DNA of 64,000 bases. It comes from Conoideocrella luteorostrata. Taxonomy: Eukaryota; Ascomycota; Sordariomycetes; Hypocreales; Clavicipitaceae. The notes beneath the pieces are model-generated. The model was not told the DNA's origin. It made no database searches and saw only the letters and a list, made by a program, of their open reading frames with translations. The stretch covers positions 62,001 to 126,000 of the forward strand of contig JASWJB010000102.1 in NCBI GenBank assembly GCA_032433595.1, read 5' to 3'. This document shows positions 1 through 11,942 of the stretch, piece after piece; position 1 is the stretch's first letter, and every line of letters begins with the position of its first letter. The position numbers and the translations under genes were made by a program.

Positions 1-265
1 TTGTCAACATAGGTAGAGCTATTCGAGTCGAACATAGCGATGAGCTCCTTGTCTAGATGGCTGGGGGGGCAGTGCTATACTGATTTTCGACCTATAAAGC
101 CTACTTCTATCCTACTGTTTTTACCATGGTCAGGCTGCAACATACTGGGGGTCAATTGGGTCAATGGTGATCAGAATTTGTTGATAGGGTATATAAATGC
201 ATTATGTATATGTACGCCAAGCTACAGAGACAAATGAAAGCTCCCTGAACAGAAGAAAAGTGCTT
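1..265. other. 3' flank of the first gene, no gene seen
   Basis: Only short chance reading frames occur here. It is the downstream flank of the minus-strand gene that ends at 266. Confidence 0.5.
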
Positions 266-1954
266 CTAAGCCTGCTTGGCCCCGTCGATGACAGCCCAGC
301 GACTCACGAGGACGTCCATCGGGAGTCGTTGCGCCTTAATATAGCTTGTCCAGTTCTTGCTGTAGTCCTGCTTGTCGATTGTCGCCAGCAGGTCCACGAC
401 GTCACGACGTCGGAAATACGCCTTTTTCTCGTATGGAATTATGACGAAGCCCGTGTACCCCTTTGCCGAAGCATAAGCTTCCTGCTTAGCGGCCTCGGCG
501 GCAAACTTCTGCGGCGTGCTGATATCTCCAAGCTCGACCACTTCCGCATCTTCCGAGCTGTCGGTGATGCGCAGATTGGTGTCCGGCCAGGTCAGGAACG
601 GCACGTGCTGGGGGTCTGCGGTCCAGCTCTCCAGAAGGGTCTGGTACTCGAGCAGCTTGTGAGCCAGCTCAGAAGCTTGTTGCAGAGCCTCCATAGCCTG
701 TCGCAGCTCTTCCGTGAGGCTGGCTATATCAGACGACAGCTCGCTCTTGATTTCCGTCAGACTGTTCGCCAGCCTACCCAGATCGCTGCCCGCGGATTCC
801 AAGCCGTGCTTCTCGGCGAGGTACTTGAAATGCTTTGTCGCTCCATAGTCGATGGCGTCGGCAGACAGGGTGGTACCCACCACGACTGCTGCTGCAAGCA
901 CAGCGAGAGTAGCCGTGGCCCTGGTTGCGATGACGGCAAAGGTAACTTGCTCAACTCCCCAAGTAAGAAGAGACTTCGCAGCCGTGACGCCGGCTTTGGC
1001 AGCGGCCAGCTCAGCCATCTCGGCCGCCAGCGTGGCGGCTGCACCGACCTCAGCTGCGTCAGCAACGGGATTCATCTCCAAGAAGGCGGCGGCAACGGCG
1101 GCGGCTGCAATCGCAACAGCAGTGGCTGCGCTGACCGCCGCGGTGGCGATGCCGACCTTTTGGATGGCTGACTCGACGGTCTGCCACATTTGAACCTCGT
1201 GAAGACTGTCCTCAACGAACTGGAACAGCACCCGACGCTCCAACAGCTTCTGTGTGATCTCCTGAACCGCCTTCTTACGCATGTCCAGGAACCCAGGGGG
1301 AGGCGGCCGCTCTGGCCATTTATTCTCGGGGTTCGGCTTGAACACTGGCCGGATTTCAAATGTGAGGGCCCGTGTGACCGTGACGGTTACCTTCTTGCCG
1401 TCAACCGCGATGTCCATACTGATCTTGAAGTCGACATGTTTGGCCCATTCTGTAAAGCGACAACCCGGGATGATGACGCCGGCGACATCGAAAAGCGCGT
1501 CCTTCTTGTTGAAGATGGGTGTCTCTGCTTCCTTGCTCTTAAACTTGACATCCGCATCTTGAATCTCGAAGCTCTTGGTCTCCACAAAGTTGTTGGTTGC
1601 TATGCCTGTCCACTGCGGGCCGAGGGCGGTTTGCTCCATGGTGAAGCTGAACTGGAAGTCGTCGGTGCGGCCCTCGCCTAGGTCGAAGCTGCCGCCAAGT
1701 AGGTTGACCGTGGTCTTGCCATACTTAAGGGAGCCGTCATATTTGACCTCTTGGGAGCCGCCACCAATGCTGATGTGGTTGTCCTTGGTGCCGATGTCGA
1801 CGGGGCCGAGAGTCACGACACCGTCCACCTTGCCGTCCTCTTTGCCGACTACGTTGAGCTTGAGCTGCCCGTCATCGGCTGAGAAGTCATAGTGGATCTC
1901 CTTGTCTGTGTTGACTGTCCACGAGCCATCGTTACCAACAATAGAGACGGACAT
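266..1954 (-). CDS. Hypothetical Ala-rich protein, 562 aa
   Basis: A single uninterrupted frame of 562 codons on the minus strand, starting with MSVSIVGNDGSW. I do not recognise the family. Residues 1-200 look beta-rich, with alternating polar and hydrophobic residues and many Gly and Asp. A Pro-rich hinge (WPERPPPPGF) near residue 220 leads to a helical half: a charged amphipathic segment, then about 110 residues of Ala/Val-rich sequence (near residues 270-385) hydrophobic enough to span or insert into a membrane, then a Glu/Leu-rich segment that could form a coiled coil. There is no N-terminal signal peptide. A TATA-like box lies about 90 bp upstream of the ATG. High GC and the length make a real gene likely although large antisense frames overlap it. 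A beta domain followed by long hydrophobic helices is compatible with a membrane-active protein, but that is only inference. Confidence 0.8.
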   Translation of the reverse strand: MSVSIVGNDGSWTVNTDKEIHYDFSADDGQLKLNVVGKEDGKVDGVVTLGPVDIGTKDNHISIGGGSQEVKYDGSLKYGKTTVNLLGGSFDLGEGRTDDFQFSFTMEQTALGPQWTGIATNNFVETKSFEIQDADVKFKSKEAETPIFNKKDALFDVAGVIIPGCRFTEWAKHVDFKISMDIAVDGKKVTVTVTRALTFEIRPVFKPNPENKWPERPPPPGFLDMRKKAVQEITQKLLERRVLFQFVEDSLHEVQMWQTVESAIQKVGIATAAVSAATAVAIAAAAVAAAFLEMNPVADAAEVGAAATLAAEMAELAAAKAGVTAAKSLLTWGVEQVTFAVIATRATATLAVLAAAVVVGTTLSADAIDYGATKHFKYLAEKHGLESAGSDLGRLANSLTEIKSELSSDIASLTEELRQAMEALQQASELAHKLLEYQTLLESWTADPQHVPFLTWPDTNLRITDSSEDAEVVELGDISTPQKFAAEAAKQEAYASAKGYTGFVIIPYEKKAYFRRRDVVDLLATIDKQDYSKNWTSYIKAQRLPMDVLVSRWAVIDGAKQA

Positions 1955-2040
1955 GTTGGAGGCTGTAAGCGTAACTGATTGAAAGTGTATGAGATGAAGT
2001 GATGATTTGCTTGGCTCGGAGTAACGACGACCTTTGGAGG

Positions 2041-2051
2041 GATTATATATC
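2041..2051 (-). promoter_or_regulatory. TATA-like box of the first gene
   Basis: On the minus strand the sequence reads ATATATAATC, about 90 bp upstream of the ATG at 1954, a usual distance for a fungal TATA element. Confidence 0.4.
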
Positions 2052-2488
2052 TGTTGCTGAGGCGCCTTCAGCGACCGGCCGAACAGTCTGCTTGCTACCC
2101 ATTCATCATGATCGTCGCCCTCGGCTTCTTCTCAGCTGAACAGCTGCGATCTCGACCGCTCGGCTACTCTCAGCCCAAGTCTGGATCGCAGGGCTGGGCA
2201 GGTCTGGAGAGACGATCGGATTCAAAGCCCCGCTGCTCTCTCCAGTCTTAGGAGCGCTACTCCTGCAAGTGGTCGATTTTGTAACCAAACGAGAGGTGCA
2301 TGTTAAGCACCGCGGGCGCTGAAGGGCCACCAACAGAGGCGAACCCACACGATCTACAGACGACTAGATTTTTAGTGTAGGCAGCGCATCCTACCCGCGG
2401 ACAAAACCTTATTCAATGTCTCAAAAAAGACGTCTGCCTCTTACCTTGGCCGCTACCCAGGCGCTCGCACTTCTTTTGGCGCCCTCAA

Positions 2489-2850
2489 TTGGGCGACAAT
2501 TCTGTCTGCCTGCCATTTATCGCCTGCGACGTTTGGCCCACGGGACGCACCGCGGGCATCGGTTTCGCCGTCGCACAATCAATCAGCCGCCGGAGAAGGC
2601 GCAAACACCACAGCCAGCTCGTCATCCGAAGAGACGGCTCCGAGGCCGTTCGCTGCCTTCAAGTCGAAAACCCAAGCCGTGTCTTTGTCGTGCGCAGCTG
2701 TGTCGCCGACCTCTGAGCCCGGGAGAAGCTGGAAGCCGGAGTTGAACTCTGCGGCCGAATCTGGTCCGCTCATCGATCACATCGTCTTCACCGCTGGCAA
2801 AGGAGCCTCCCCTCCCATAGTTCCCACTCGCTGAGGCTTCACTATGGGTA
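2489..2850 (+). pseudogene. Short-chain dehydrogenase remnant, frameshifted
   Basis: One frame reads TGRTAGIGFAVAQSI near 2540-2585, which matches the Rossmann TGxxxGIG cofactor motif of short-chain dehydrogenases. A different frame then continues with ANTTASSSSEE and, near 2770-2810, LIDHIVFTAGKGA, which matches the segment leading to the (N)AG motif of the same family. The pieces appear in the right order but not in one frame, nothing further downstream resembles the catalytic YxxxK half, and no start or splice sites repair it. I read it as a decayed partial copy. The family is clear for the first motif and likely for the second. Confidence 0.5.
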
Positions 2851-5800
2851 GGCACCAGGTGAAACCTGGTCAGCCGACTATAAACTCTCTCCAAGCCCAC
2901 ATCGAGGTATGGAGTACGGAGTACCGAGACATGGCTCTGCGGCTTCGTGATCGCCAATTCTGGATGAACAGGGCACGTCCAAAAGCGCCCACAATACGGA
3001 GTATTCGCCCAGATAACCATGTCTCTTACGGGTACAGGGGAGGCTAGGCGCCACAGCCTCCCGATTCCGCTCTTCCCGGGGCCCACAGGCTTTGGCAGGC
3101 CGCTAACCAGCCTGGACATTGGCGTGTTTCTCACCAATTTGTAGTGATCCGGCCCCTGATCCGCGGATTATCTTTCGGTCTAGACCTCAAAGGCTCCTCT
3201 GCGCGACCCGATTTGGCTTGCAAGCCTTGCATGCCATATTTAGGCGTAACTCGGATGGGCAGTAGGATTGGCTTTGGGGTCCGGTTGTGTATAACGGACA
3301 TATCTTCACTTTTCTGCTGCTTTGTTCGCCTGAAGCGGTTGGCACTAGTCATTTTCAGCTTCTGTTCTTGCAGAGCCCCGGGTAATTACTAACACGACAG
3401 CTGAGTAACCACCACTAACTGCGACTGGAGCGAGAGTTAGGTATGATGGCCTGGTTCTGGACCCCTCTCCAGCCCCTGAAGGCTCCCCCACAGCCCGGCT
3501 CGGATTTCGCACCCCAACCCGGCAAACCCTCTCTGGACCTGCGTGCCTATGTACGAGACTCGCGTTGCCCCAGTTCATCGTGAACTCCCGTGCCGCCATT
3601 ATTTCGGATGTCGTATTTTCTTGACATCTGCTCGAAGCTACTCACATTGGCGTCCAGTTGGCCCATCCGTAACTATCAATACTGCTCCGTATAATGAACT
3701 GCACTGCGTCGCCTCAATATTGTGAACTATCGAGGCATTAAGACAAGAACCTACTACCTCACCTGCAGGCTACATTATTAGCGTCACATTAACGCATTAT
3801 CGATGAGTATGGGACAAGCACTATCTGCGAACAATCTCTTTCCGTGCCACAGTAAGCTGGAGCTTATAGGTATTAAGCTTTTGTTTCCTAGTACTATTGA
3901 AGATGCTCACTAGGACAGTGTAGAACGGGCAATCCGTGTGGTTGATGCATCCCTTGTAAGCTGTAAGCTGGGTGCGACAGTCGATACCTGCCCGCTTCGA
4001 TGAGCGCCGGCACATGCACTCCCTCAGGTCGGATATTTCCTGGCAATCCTAATAGTAATTAGAATTTTAGTCTGAGAATAGGGAAAAAAAGTCCTGGAAA
4101 GCTCAACCTTCGGACCGTGTGACTGTATTATTTATTGGCGGGCACGACAAGTACACGGCTGTGCGCATCTCAGCAGCCCGCACATCCTGCACTGCCGCCG
4201 CTCCTAGCGGAAGAGATTTAACGATAACCAGGTAGCGGTAGAGATTTAACGAGGTCACATCTCCGATGTCACAATAGTAGTCTGGCATTAACCATATACC
4301 TGCTAACCAACGCGCTTGAGACCATATTCTTTTTTCCCTTCCCAAATTCTACTTAGAGCCTCAGCTGCAGAAATTCCTGCCTTTGCAGCGCTGTGGAGCA
4401 CTGCAATCCTTCGATACCAACGCCACGTTCAAGCCTGGCTCGCACCGCATCTACCTTATCCTCTCTTTCCGGGAGACCAATCCTGTGCAATAGTTAGAAC
4501 GTGGTGGCGCTGGGGCTACAGCACAATAATACTTTTGCGGCGCGCACGTAGCTCCGCACAGAGCTCAGTGTATGATACTCCGTTCTGACTGGATATGCCG
4601 CCCGCCACACTCACATTGACATTTTTGCTTGCACAATGACCAAAATATTTCGTGTGGCCCCTTCTCTTCTCGGCCAACCTCTCCAGCGAAAGCGTAAAGA
4701 AAGATTGCAGCCATTTTATTCCAGTAGGTCTTAGCATAGACATGTAAGGACAGAACAATAACAACACAGCGTCGCCAGCATCGATAGAGACCACGGGGTT
4801 AGTGCAACAAGCCTTAACTCCCAAGAACGAAACTTTAAGGGGACGAAAAAGAGGTCAAAGCGGACCGGTCTGGCTGAACCTTAACAACGCAGAGGTAAGC
4901 CATTGTAACAAAAAATAGCGCCAGGAAATGAAAGAGAAGGGGACAAAACAAAGATTTGGTCGCGGGCGGAGTTGGCAGGCGACGAGACGCAGCAACGCAA
5001 ACCGATAGTTTTAGTTCAGGCACACCAACGGAGGATACTACACGGCATGGTATATTGCCTCAAGTTAGCCCAAGCTAGCATTAAAAGCGAAAGCACCTTC
5101 CACCCCTAGATTTCACATCTCGGAGCGAAATGCTTGGAGCGACACACGTTAATAATCTATCCGATCGTGATATTCGGCAACAATGATGGGCTAAGATGAA
5201 GACTATTGTGGAATGTAGGTTAAATAGCAAATGACGCGTAGGTAGGGAAGAAAAAAAAAACCCCCTCTGAGGATTAACATCGAGGGCAAGGGTGTAACGA
5301 TGTAGGACGGGGGCTTCGCGTTATTGAGGAGCCATCGTCAATATTAAGCAGTTCCGGAATTTTGTTTTTTCATTTTCATTTTCAACTTCGGCTTCATTAC
5401 TGTATACCCAACTTCTGCGGGATCTTGACCAAACGCCAACGAGGTGTGTTCTTACGCATGGCGTCACGCGTCACGCGCCCTGCCAATATTGTGGTCTAGC
5501 AGGCAGATGATGGGACTTGAGAAGTGGTTGCAATTATAGATTGGAAGATGAGTGGCTTTTATCCGGAGTATTGGGAATCCGTGAAGATCACTAATAACCT
5601 TATGCCAAGAGATAGTGATGACTTGTATAATTATCTGCTGGAAAGCTCATCTCCATGGCAATATGCGATCCCATCATCGGTAGATAGGTTATAGGATCGA
5701 AGCTTAGTCAACAGTAAAAAAACAGTCTTTTCATGATATTTTGCTTGGAATATAAGATTATATCTTCAATTTACGTGGGCAATAGCACCAGCGACTTTCA

Positions 5801-7236
5801 ATACATCATCTTAAGCCCCAACATCATCGGGACCCAGCGAGTTGTCGAGCTCAAGACCTAAGAAGACGTTGAGTATTGGCTGCTCCATTGGCCAGAAGAG
5901 GCCATGCTATAATATTGCATCGAAACCTACCTGAAGCTCAACTCTGGCCACCACACGCTTAGTGTTCTGCTACTAACCATCTCCGCGACTTCTTCGGCAG
6001 GCGGGGAAGGTCCGTGTCACAACGGGTATAAAGGGATATAAACAGCTAAACTACGTATATGGTTAGTTGAAGCGAGCACGTACCTCCGCTCTAATACATT
6101 TATTGTAATATACTGCCCCGGCCGCCGGCCTTTTCTTGCTGAAAAGCACCGGCTGCGCTACCTTTGAATCTTCATCAAGATTTAAATGGTTAAGGCATAA
6201 AATATAGCATACCACCTAAAGCTAAAAGGTCTCATAAATACGTATTATAGTCTGAGAACTAATACAATGTTGAGAGCTGTAAATGCGTGCGTGTAGCTGA
6301 CCCTGCTCTATAGATCTAAGGTGAAGTATCATGCCACGTCCACCCGTGGCTCGTCCCAAGTAGCCATGTAGCAAGCCATCAACGCGATTTCATCTGTCTG
6401 GAGAACAAGTCGATCAAACCTGAACTTAGGCTAACAATTCATAAGGTTTATTGTAAACGACTGGAACGCACATTCCGACGTGGCTAGTGCCATTACGTCG
6501 CCTTGAAACGCGAATTGGTTGACCGAGTGGGACTGGACCTGATTTCGAATCGATCCCATACTTCAGGCTGATGCCAAATGACCAGGAACGAAAAAAAAAA
6601 GAATCAAAAAAGAAAGAAAGAAGGAAAAGTCTGTGCGCTCGTATGAGGCTCAAGATCAAGTCATAGTACTGCTGGTGGTCGGAATTAATTACATTGTACA
6701 TTGCTCATCGACGGCAAAGTCCAGTTGACGATTGAGGCCATCTTGAGCCTCCCAAATTTGTTAAATACAATGTTGTCCTGCTCCATATCATATACGTGCT
6801 TTTCTGACTGCAAGGCGTAAGAAAGCCCGCCTAAGGTCGAAAATTCAACCCTGCTTGGAACCTTTTGGCTGCATCCGATGGTTAAGGCATGGAGTTGATC
6901 ATAGGAGCTGATCATTGGAGTTGGCCGACGCTAAAACGCGGAATGCGGAAATAATCTGAAATTGACTTCTTCTGGAACCTAAATGCGGGGAGTTGATCCC
7001 GGCACTTTTAGTGGTCCTTAGCGGTCCTTAGGGCGCTAAGAGTCTTGGGTTTAATGTTTAATCGTGTAGGTTGTTTCGGTGGTGTTTTAGCTGCCATAAG
7101 TTGCATCCAATGTTTCAAAACAGGCCTCTATTTACCTGACACCTGCACAAGACCGACTGCTTAACCCGCGCGGGATAGAAGCACGAGAAGTTCAGGTAGG
7201 TCTATTCATCCTGTCGAGTCGTGGCCACGGCTCACA
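2851..7236. other. Gene-poor region, no gene supported
   Basis: About 4.4 kb of mixed, mostly AT-leaning sequence. All open frames are under about 170 codons, lack motifs and overlap on both strands. Homopolymer runs and stop-rich stretches suggest old decayed sequence. I see no RNA gene or clear transposon end. Confidence 0.5.
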
Positions 7237-7244
7237 TATAAAAG
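7237..7244 (+). promoter_or_regulatory. TATA box upstream of the Egh16-like gene
   Basis: TATAAAAG, about 270 bp before the ATG at 7516. The leader between contains CT-rich stretches common in fungal promoters. Confidence 0.4.
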
Positions 7245-7515
7245 GATGCTTCCTTCTAAAGTGCCCTCAGCCACAAACCTTAATTTTCCTCTCGTATTCA
7301 CTCTTTTCAAAGGAGCCTACATGCCCTCCAGACCTCTCAGCAAATGTGCCGGCACATTTTCTGCTTATTCTTTCTTTAATCAACCGCCAAGTCACCCACG
7401 AGAAAAGCACACAATTTATCTGCCCTAATCGACTGTAGCTGGCATCGACGATTTTTGCTTTCGCCGTCTGTCTCATCAATTCTAGAAGACGTATTTGACC
7501 TCCCCCTGTGTCACA

Positions 7516-8858
7516 ATGTACGGACTGGGTGTTGGTTTCCTCTTAATATGTTGCGCTTCCGGCCACGCGGTGATATTGAAAGCTCAAGGGCTCCAAAATT
7601 CAGCGACGGGCAGCGCGTTAGGAAGTAAGCTATCTCTCCGTTGTAACAACTAGACGGCGGCGCTCATATTCTCTCAAGTCAGCAAGGACGTCCTCCGCAA
7701 TTGCAAGGGTATCGCTGCTTGCCAGACCGATTCCTGTATCATTAGAGATGCGGAGATTAAAGCCAACATTGTCAACAAATGCGGCCGAACCCAGATTGGC
7801 GGAGGCATCGACATAGCGGCACTGACTGAGGATGCTATTAGTCAAAAGACGGTTACCAGCGTTCAGCGAGGTTCAACTTTGGAGTTGACGATCCATTCAA
7901 TCAACCCTGACGGGGCAGGGCCATTTGTCTGCGACCTGGATCAGGGCAGCAATACGGGCATCATTTCACATGTAAGTGAGACTATGAGCGTAGACCTTCT
8001 CAGGCAAAGGTGGATCTAACTCCAGCCGTAGAACCTTACAATCGCGAACAATGTTCCGGGTGCCAACGGGCTTGCCCAAGGGATAAAAAACCAAGACTTC
8101 GTCATGACGGTGTCGATGCCGAAAGATTTGAACTGCGTCGGCGGTAAGTCTACCTGCTCCACATTGACCGAAATGACCTCAAGCTAACATATAGCCGATT
8201 AAAAGCATCTTCTGGCAACGTTTGCACTGTCCGCTGTCGTAATACTGCCGTGGCTGGTCCATTCGGTGGCTGTGTTCCGGTGATGCAAGTAGACAAGGAC
8301 CAAACGGTTAATACGCCTGGAAGCATTAAAACGGCGGAGGCGGTCGACAGCATCAACAGTCAAGTCAAGAATACTCAGATCAACTCGAAGGCGGCGCTCA
8401 AGGCGCAACAGGAAGGAACCCTCCCCCAACCAGTTGACTCCCAGCAACCAGTTAACTCCCAGCAACCAGGAAATTCCCCGGCAAACGGAGGAGCTCTTCC
8501 CGAACCAGTTAACTCTCAGCAACCAGGAAATCTCCCGGCAAGCGGAGGAGCCCTCCCCCAACCAGTTAACTCCCAGCCAACAGGAAATCTCCCGGCAAAC
8601 GGAGGAACTAACCTCGAACCAGTTGACTCCCAGCCACCAGGAAATCTCCCGGCAAGCGGAGGAAATCTCCCCGAACCAGTTAACTCCCAGCCACCAGGAA
8701 ATCTCCCGGCAAAGGGAGGAAATCCGCAAAAAGGAGCTAATTCCCCGGGCAAAGGAGCAAATTCCCCGGGCAAGGGAGCAAATTCCCCGGGCAAAGGAGC
8801 AAACGCCCCGGTAAAAGGACAAGACGGCAGCGGTCGGAATCGGAGGCGCGGCGATTAA
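7516..8858 (+). CDS. Egh16-like (Gas1/Mas3-type) secreted protein with repeat tail
   Basis: Four exons join in frame to 388 residues: 7516-7624, 7679-7971, 8032-8143, 8206-8858. The start MYGLGVGFLLICCASGHAV is a signal peptide, cut probably just before the first His of the mature protein. The core has the family hallmarks: HAVILKAQG at the mature start, the stretch SINPDGAGPFVCDLD, the piece VSMPKDLNCVG, and a Cys-rich end CRNTAVAGPFGGCVPV. Egh16-family proteins are secreted or surface proteins of fungi that are strongly expressed in appressoria of plant and insect pathogens; their biochemical role is not established. After the core comes a low-complexity tail of about 190 residues with five repeats of about 19 residues and four repeats of GANSPGK, ending GRNRRRGD. 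The last intron uses the acceptor at 8205 because the earlier AG at 8194 would give an immediate stop. Confidence 0.85.
8419..8728 (+). repeat. Coding tandem repeat, five units of about 60 bp
   Basis: Five imperfect units encode variants of PEPVNSQPPGNLPASGGAL. Units differ mainly at Asp/Asn and Gln/Pro positions, and every length change is a multiple of three, so the frame is kept. Confidence 0.85.
8730..8813 (+). repeat. Coding 21-bp tandem repeat, four units
   Basis: Four consecutive 21-bp units encode KGANSPG, nearly identical at the DNA level, directly after the larger repeat in the same exon. Confidence 0.85.
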
Positions 8859-9989
8859 ACGCAGTAGGACAACGACGGAAAGTGGCAAGGACATATCATA
8901 TGTCCGCTGCTGTGGTTATTCCTAGAAATATATTTTAATCTTCGACACATATTGTTTCAGCACACTTTGTTTCAACGCTCATTGTTTCTATCTCGACCTT
9001 CTTTCGTGGTGCTGTACAACTCAATTAAACAGGGCAAGGTTTGATGCCGTATTCGCCTTATACAGAGTAATCACCTTTTGTGAAGAGTGCACTCTTTGCG
9101 TTTTACTACTACTTGGCCAGGGTTGGGCCGGCTTGTCATTCGTTTTTTCGCCCTCTGTTCTTATGGGAACCCTTATGCCGCTCTACGAACACGTGTTGCC
9201 TTCAACTGAAATGGGCCAAATTCAAGTATATTGATAAAAGATATTGTGTGATGATGATGGAAGAAGAATTCCTCAACCTCCGGACCCTTTCCAAGCCTCC
9301 TATTTATATACCGTATTCCAGCCAATTCCTTGCGTTTTCCTCCCTTCTTTGGGCCGAAAGGCCGCGTAATCCAATAATATGAACTTGCTGGGTTTGTTAT
9401 GGTCGGGTCTGCTAGCATGTCAGATCATAGAAGAGCATGGAAGGAAACCTCTGCGTATGCGCCTGGAATAACGACACTTGTCGGCCACTGAAAGAATTGA
9501 CTACACCGCTTAGGGCTGTGGGAGAATATGTCCAATCCTAGTGGAGAGGAATTTTTTGCGAGATTAGGAGGCATGAGTATGATGCGTCAAATTCATTTTC
9601 TCTTGCAAGATGAAGGTTTTGGGAGGCCCAAGAACGATTGGATTAACTTTGATACGACTAATATAGAGTACGTGCTGAAAGTAAGAGCTTAGCTGATGAG
9701 AGCAATGCACTGCACGAGTCGTGACTGTAAGAGGTCAGGGCAGACTCGCGGTTAGACTAATCAATGAACACACTCTCTCGGTTAGAGATTATTCTTGTAA
9801 TTATTTTAAGCACATACATGGGTTAGAGCATACAGACTCTCTACGTGTCGAGTACGTAACATCTAGGTCTAGTCTATGTCTCCAACCACAATATCCCTAA
9901 TGGTCGGCGGCTAGGGCAACACTTGGCTCGGAAAGTGTTTAGATTCAGATGATCTATCTTAAAGTTTAGCCTTTCGGCTTGGGGCCTCA
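8859..9989. other. Intergenic, no gene seen
   Basis: Between the 3' ends of the Egh16-like gene and the decarboxylase gene, which converge. Only frames under about 100 codons without motifs. Confidence 0.5.
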
Positions 9990-11942
9990 TCAGTCATCGA
10001 TTGGCGCAAAATCGTTCGTTGCTAACTTCAACCCGTGCGGAACATCATGAGTGGGCATATATAATTCCACAACATTTAAAACTTCAGCTTCAGCGAGCTC
10101 AGACTTCTCAAAAAGCGCAACAATGTCAGATTGTGTAGTCGCCCGATGCAGATTCAAATTAGTGCCCCCACCATTGAAAGCCGAAAGTAAGTCTGCCATC
10201 TTCCAATGGTTTATGTTATTATAACCGCCGTTTTCGTCTCCCAGATATCGTTCAGTCGTATATCCTCCATTGCATATTACGAAACTACGCGATTTTAGAA
10301 CCGAAATTCAGTGCGGCATCGGAAAATTGAACTCACATGATAGGCGTCAGACCATGCCATAAAATAGTGCTCAGCTCCTGTACAGAAACCTGCAGGCTCC
10401 CATCACCAACAAAAAGAATAACTCTGCGAGATAATTGTGCGTCTCGCACTGCAAGTGAAACTCCTTGGCATGCGGCAACTGCGTATCCAATGCTACACCA
10501 TAATAGTTGATGAACAAGAGTAACTCCTTCAGGCAGAGTAGTATCCCAAATGCCAAAGCATGCAGTTCCTGATTCGGTTATGACAATGTCACCTTTTCTG
10601 AGGAAACCGCTCAGACGAGGCCAAAACCAGTCGTGGAGTATAGGCTGCTTGAGATCAAGAGAGCCATTACAGTATGGTCTGGGGCTCAACATAGTAGTGG
10701 AAGCAATCTTCGCTGGCTCGACCGCTCCGGTCAATGCTTGTAGTACCCACCGCATATGTAAATTGTGATACACCGTCCCCTTGATCACAACATGTGTAGG
10801 ATGAATGTCAACAAGTTTGTTAGGTGATAGTTGATTGGACGATCCGCCTGCGGGGAGCTTAGTGTTACTCTTTCCATGTTCCCGGAATATGTTGTGTCAA
10901 GGGGGAGATCTGCTCACAGGTATTAAAATCGGTATCAGTGGGACCGATGCGAATAATAAGATTGGACGTGTTTATTAGGCGTCTGATGTGTGGTTGAGAC
11001 CTCTTCCCAGTGTAGAGACCATGGTACAGAGGGTGCTGCTCGTTGATACCCCCTTTTCCCATGGGCGTGACCAATGTGGGCGCGTGGAACACATCGACAA
11101 ACTGTTGTACTTCTTGTAACACATTATGCCTAATTGCGTTTGAATCGACAAGAACCAGAGACCGCGTACTCTGATATACACTTTCAAGAATTAGAGCAAC
11201 TATGGCGTGTTCTTGTTGGCTGTCATTTGCTGGTAAGCATAGTGGAATTGCAGTCCTAAGTCTCCTGCTTTGAGTGATTTTCCGGGCAATATCTGATGGT
11301 ATCCCTAGATAGACGGGGAGTTTGCGACTCCAACAGGACCAAATTGCGTGGTCGATTTGTTCCGGCGCTTTTGAAGCATCCCGCAGATCGACTACATGAC
11401 ATGAGATGGAACGGCTCATACCTTCGAACGCATGAAAACTGCCATTGCCTAAGGAATGATGCAACAAAGCACCTTGACTTTGTAATTCTGTGGATGGCGT
11501 GCCCACTATATGGAGTAGAGGGATCCGTTCTGCGTAAGCTCCTGCAAATGCATTGATGGCCGATAGCTCCCCCACACCGAAAGTAGTCACGACTGCGCCG
11601 ATGCCAATAATTCGAGCGTATCCATCCGCAGCGTAACCTAATAGTCGTGTTAGCATTAAAAGTTCAAGGGATTATTATTTCTAAGGCACTGAAAAACCAA
11701 GTACCTGCGTTCAGCTCGTTACAGTTTCCGACCCATTTCAATCCCAGTTTACAAACTGAATCTACTATGTGGAGATTATAACCGCCAGGAACACCGTGAA
11801 TTGATTTAATTCCAAGTTGCTTGAGACGCACGGCAAGGTACTCCGCGACTGTCAAAGAAGAATCTGGCCATTGTAGATTCTCGCCTGAAAAGAGTGAATT
11901 GTGCGATTCATCAGCAAGCACATCATAACTCGGGGGACACAT
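9990..11942 (-). CDS. Pyruvate/2-oxo acid decarboxylase-family ThDP enzyme, catalytic Asp changed
   Basis: Four minus-strand exons join in frame to 587 residues: 11942-11705, 11637-10918, 10847-10337, 10284-9990. The protein follows the pyruvate decarboxylase family from end to end: [17 protein letters not shown] carries the Glu that activates the thiamine ring, LLHHSLGNG carries the catalytic His pair, [13 protein letters not shown] opens the ThDP/Mg motif, [10 protein letters not shown] closes it and keeps the late catalytic Glu. Family members decarboxylate pyruvate or bulkier 2-oxo acids and can also join aldehydes. Two changes stand out. The loop that reads PGDxN in yeast PDC reads VPGGYN here, so the catalytic Asp (Asp28 of yeast PDC) is Gly, and the usual NND of the metal loop is CNG. 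The enzyme lies beside a bZIP gene and a polyketide synthase cluster, so a biosynthetic role is more likely than fermentation. The first ATG with a frame into the domain was taken as the start; a tiny upstream exon is possible. Confidence 0.85.

Noticed and set aside
197..1171. 324-codon plus-strand frame opposite the first gene
   Set aside because: It lies antisense to a longer frame with a better start, promoter and composition. GC-rich coding sequence often leaves open antisense frames.
6540..6575. TTCGAATCGATCC resembling a tRNA T-arm
   Set aside because: No matching acceptor or anticodon stem could be found around it.
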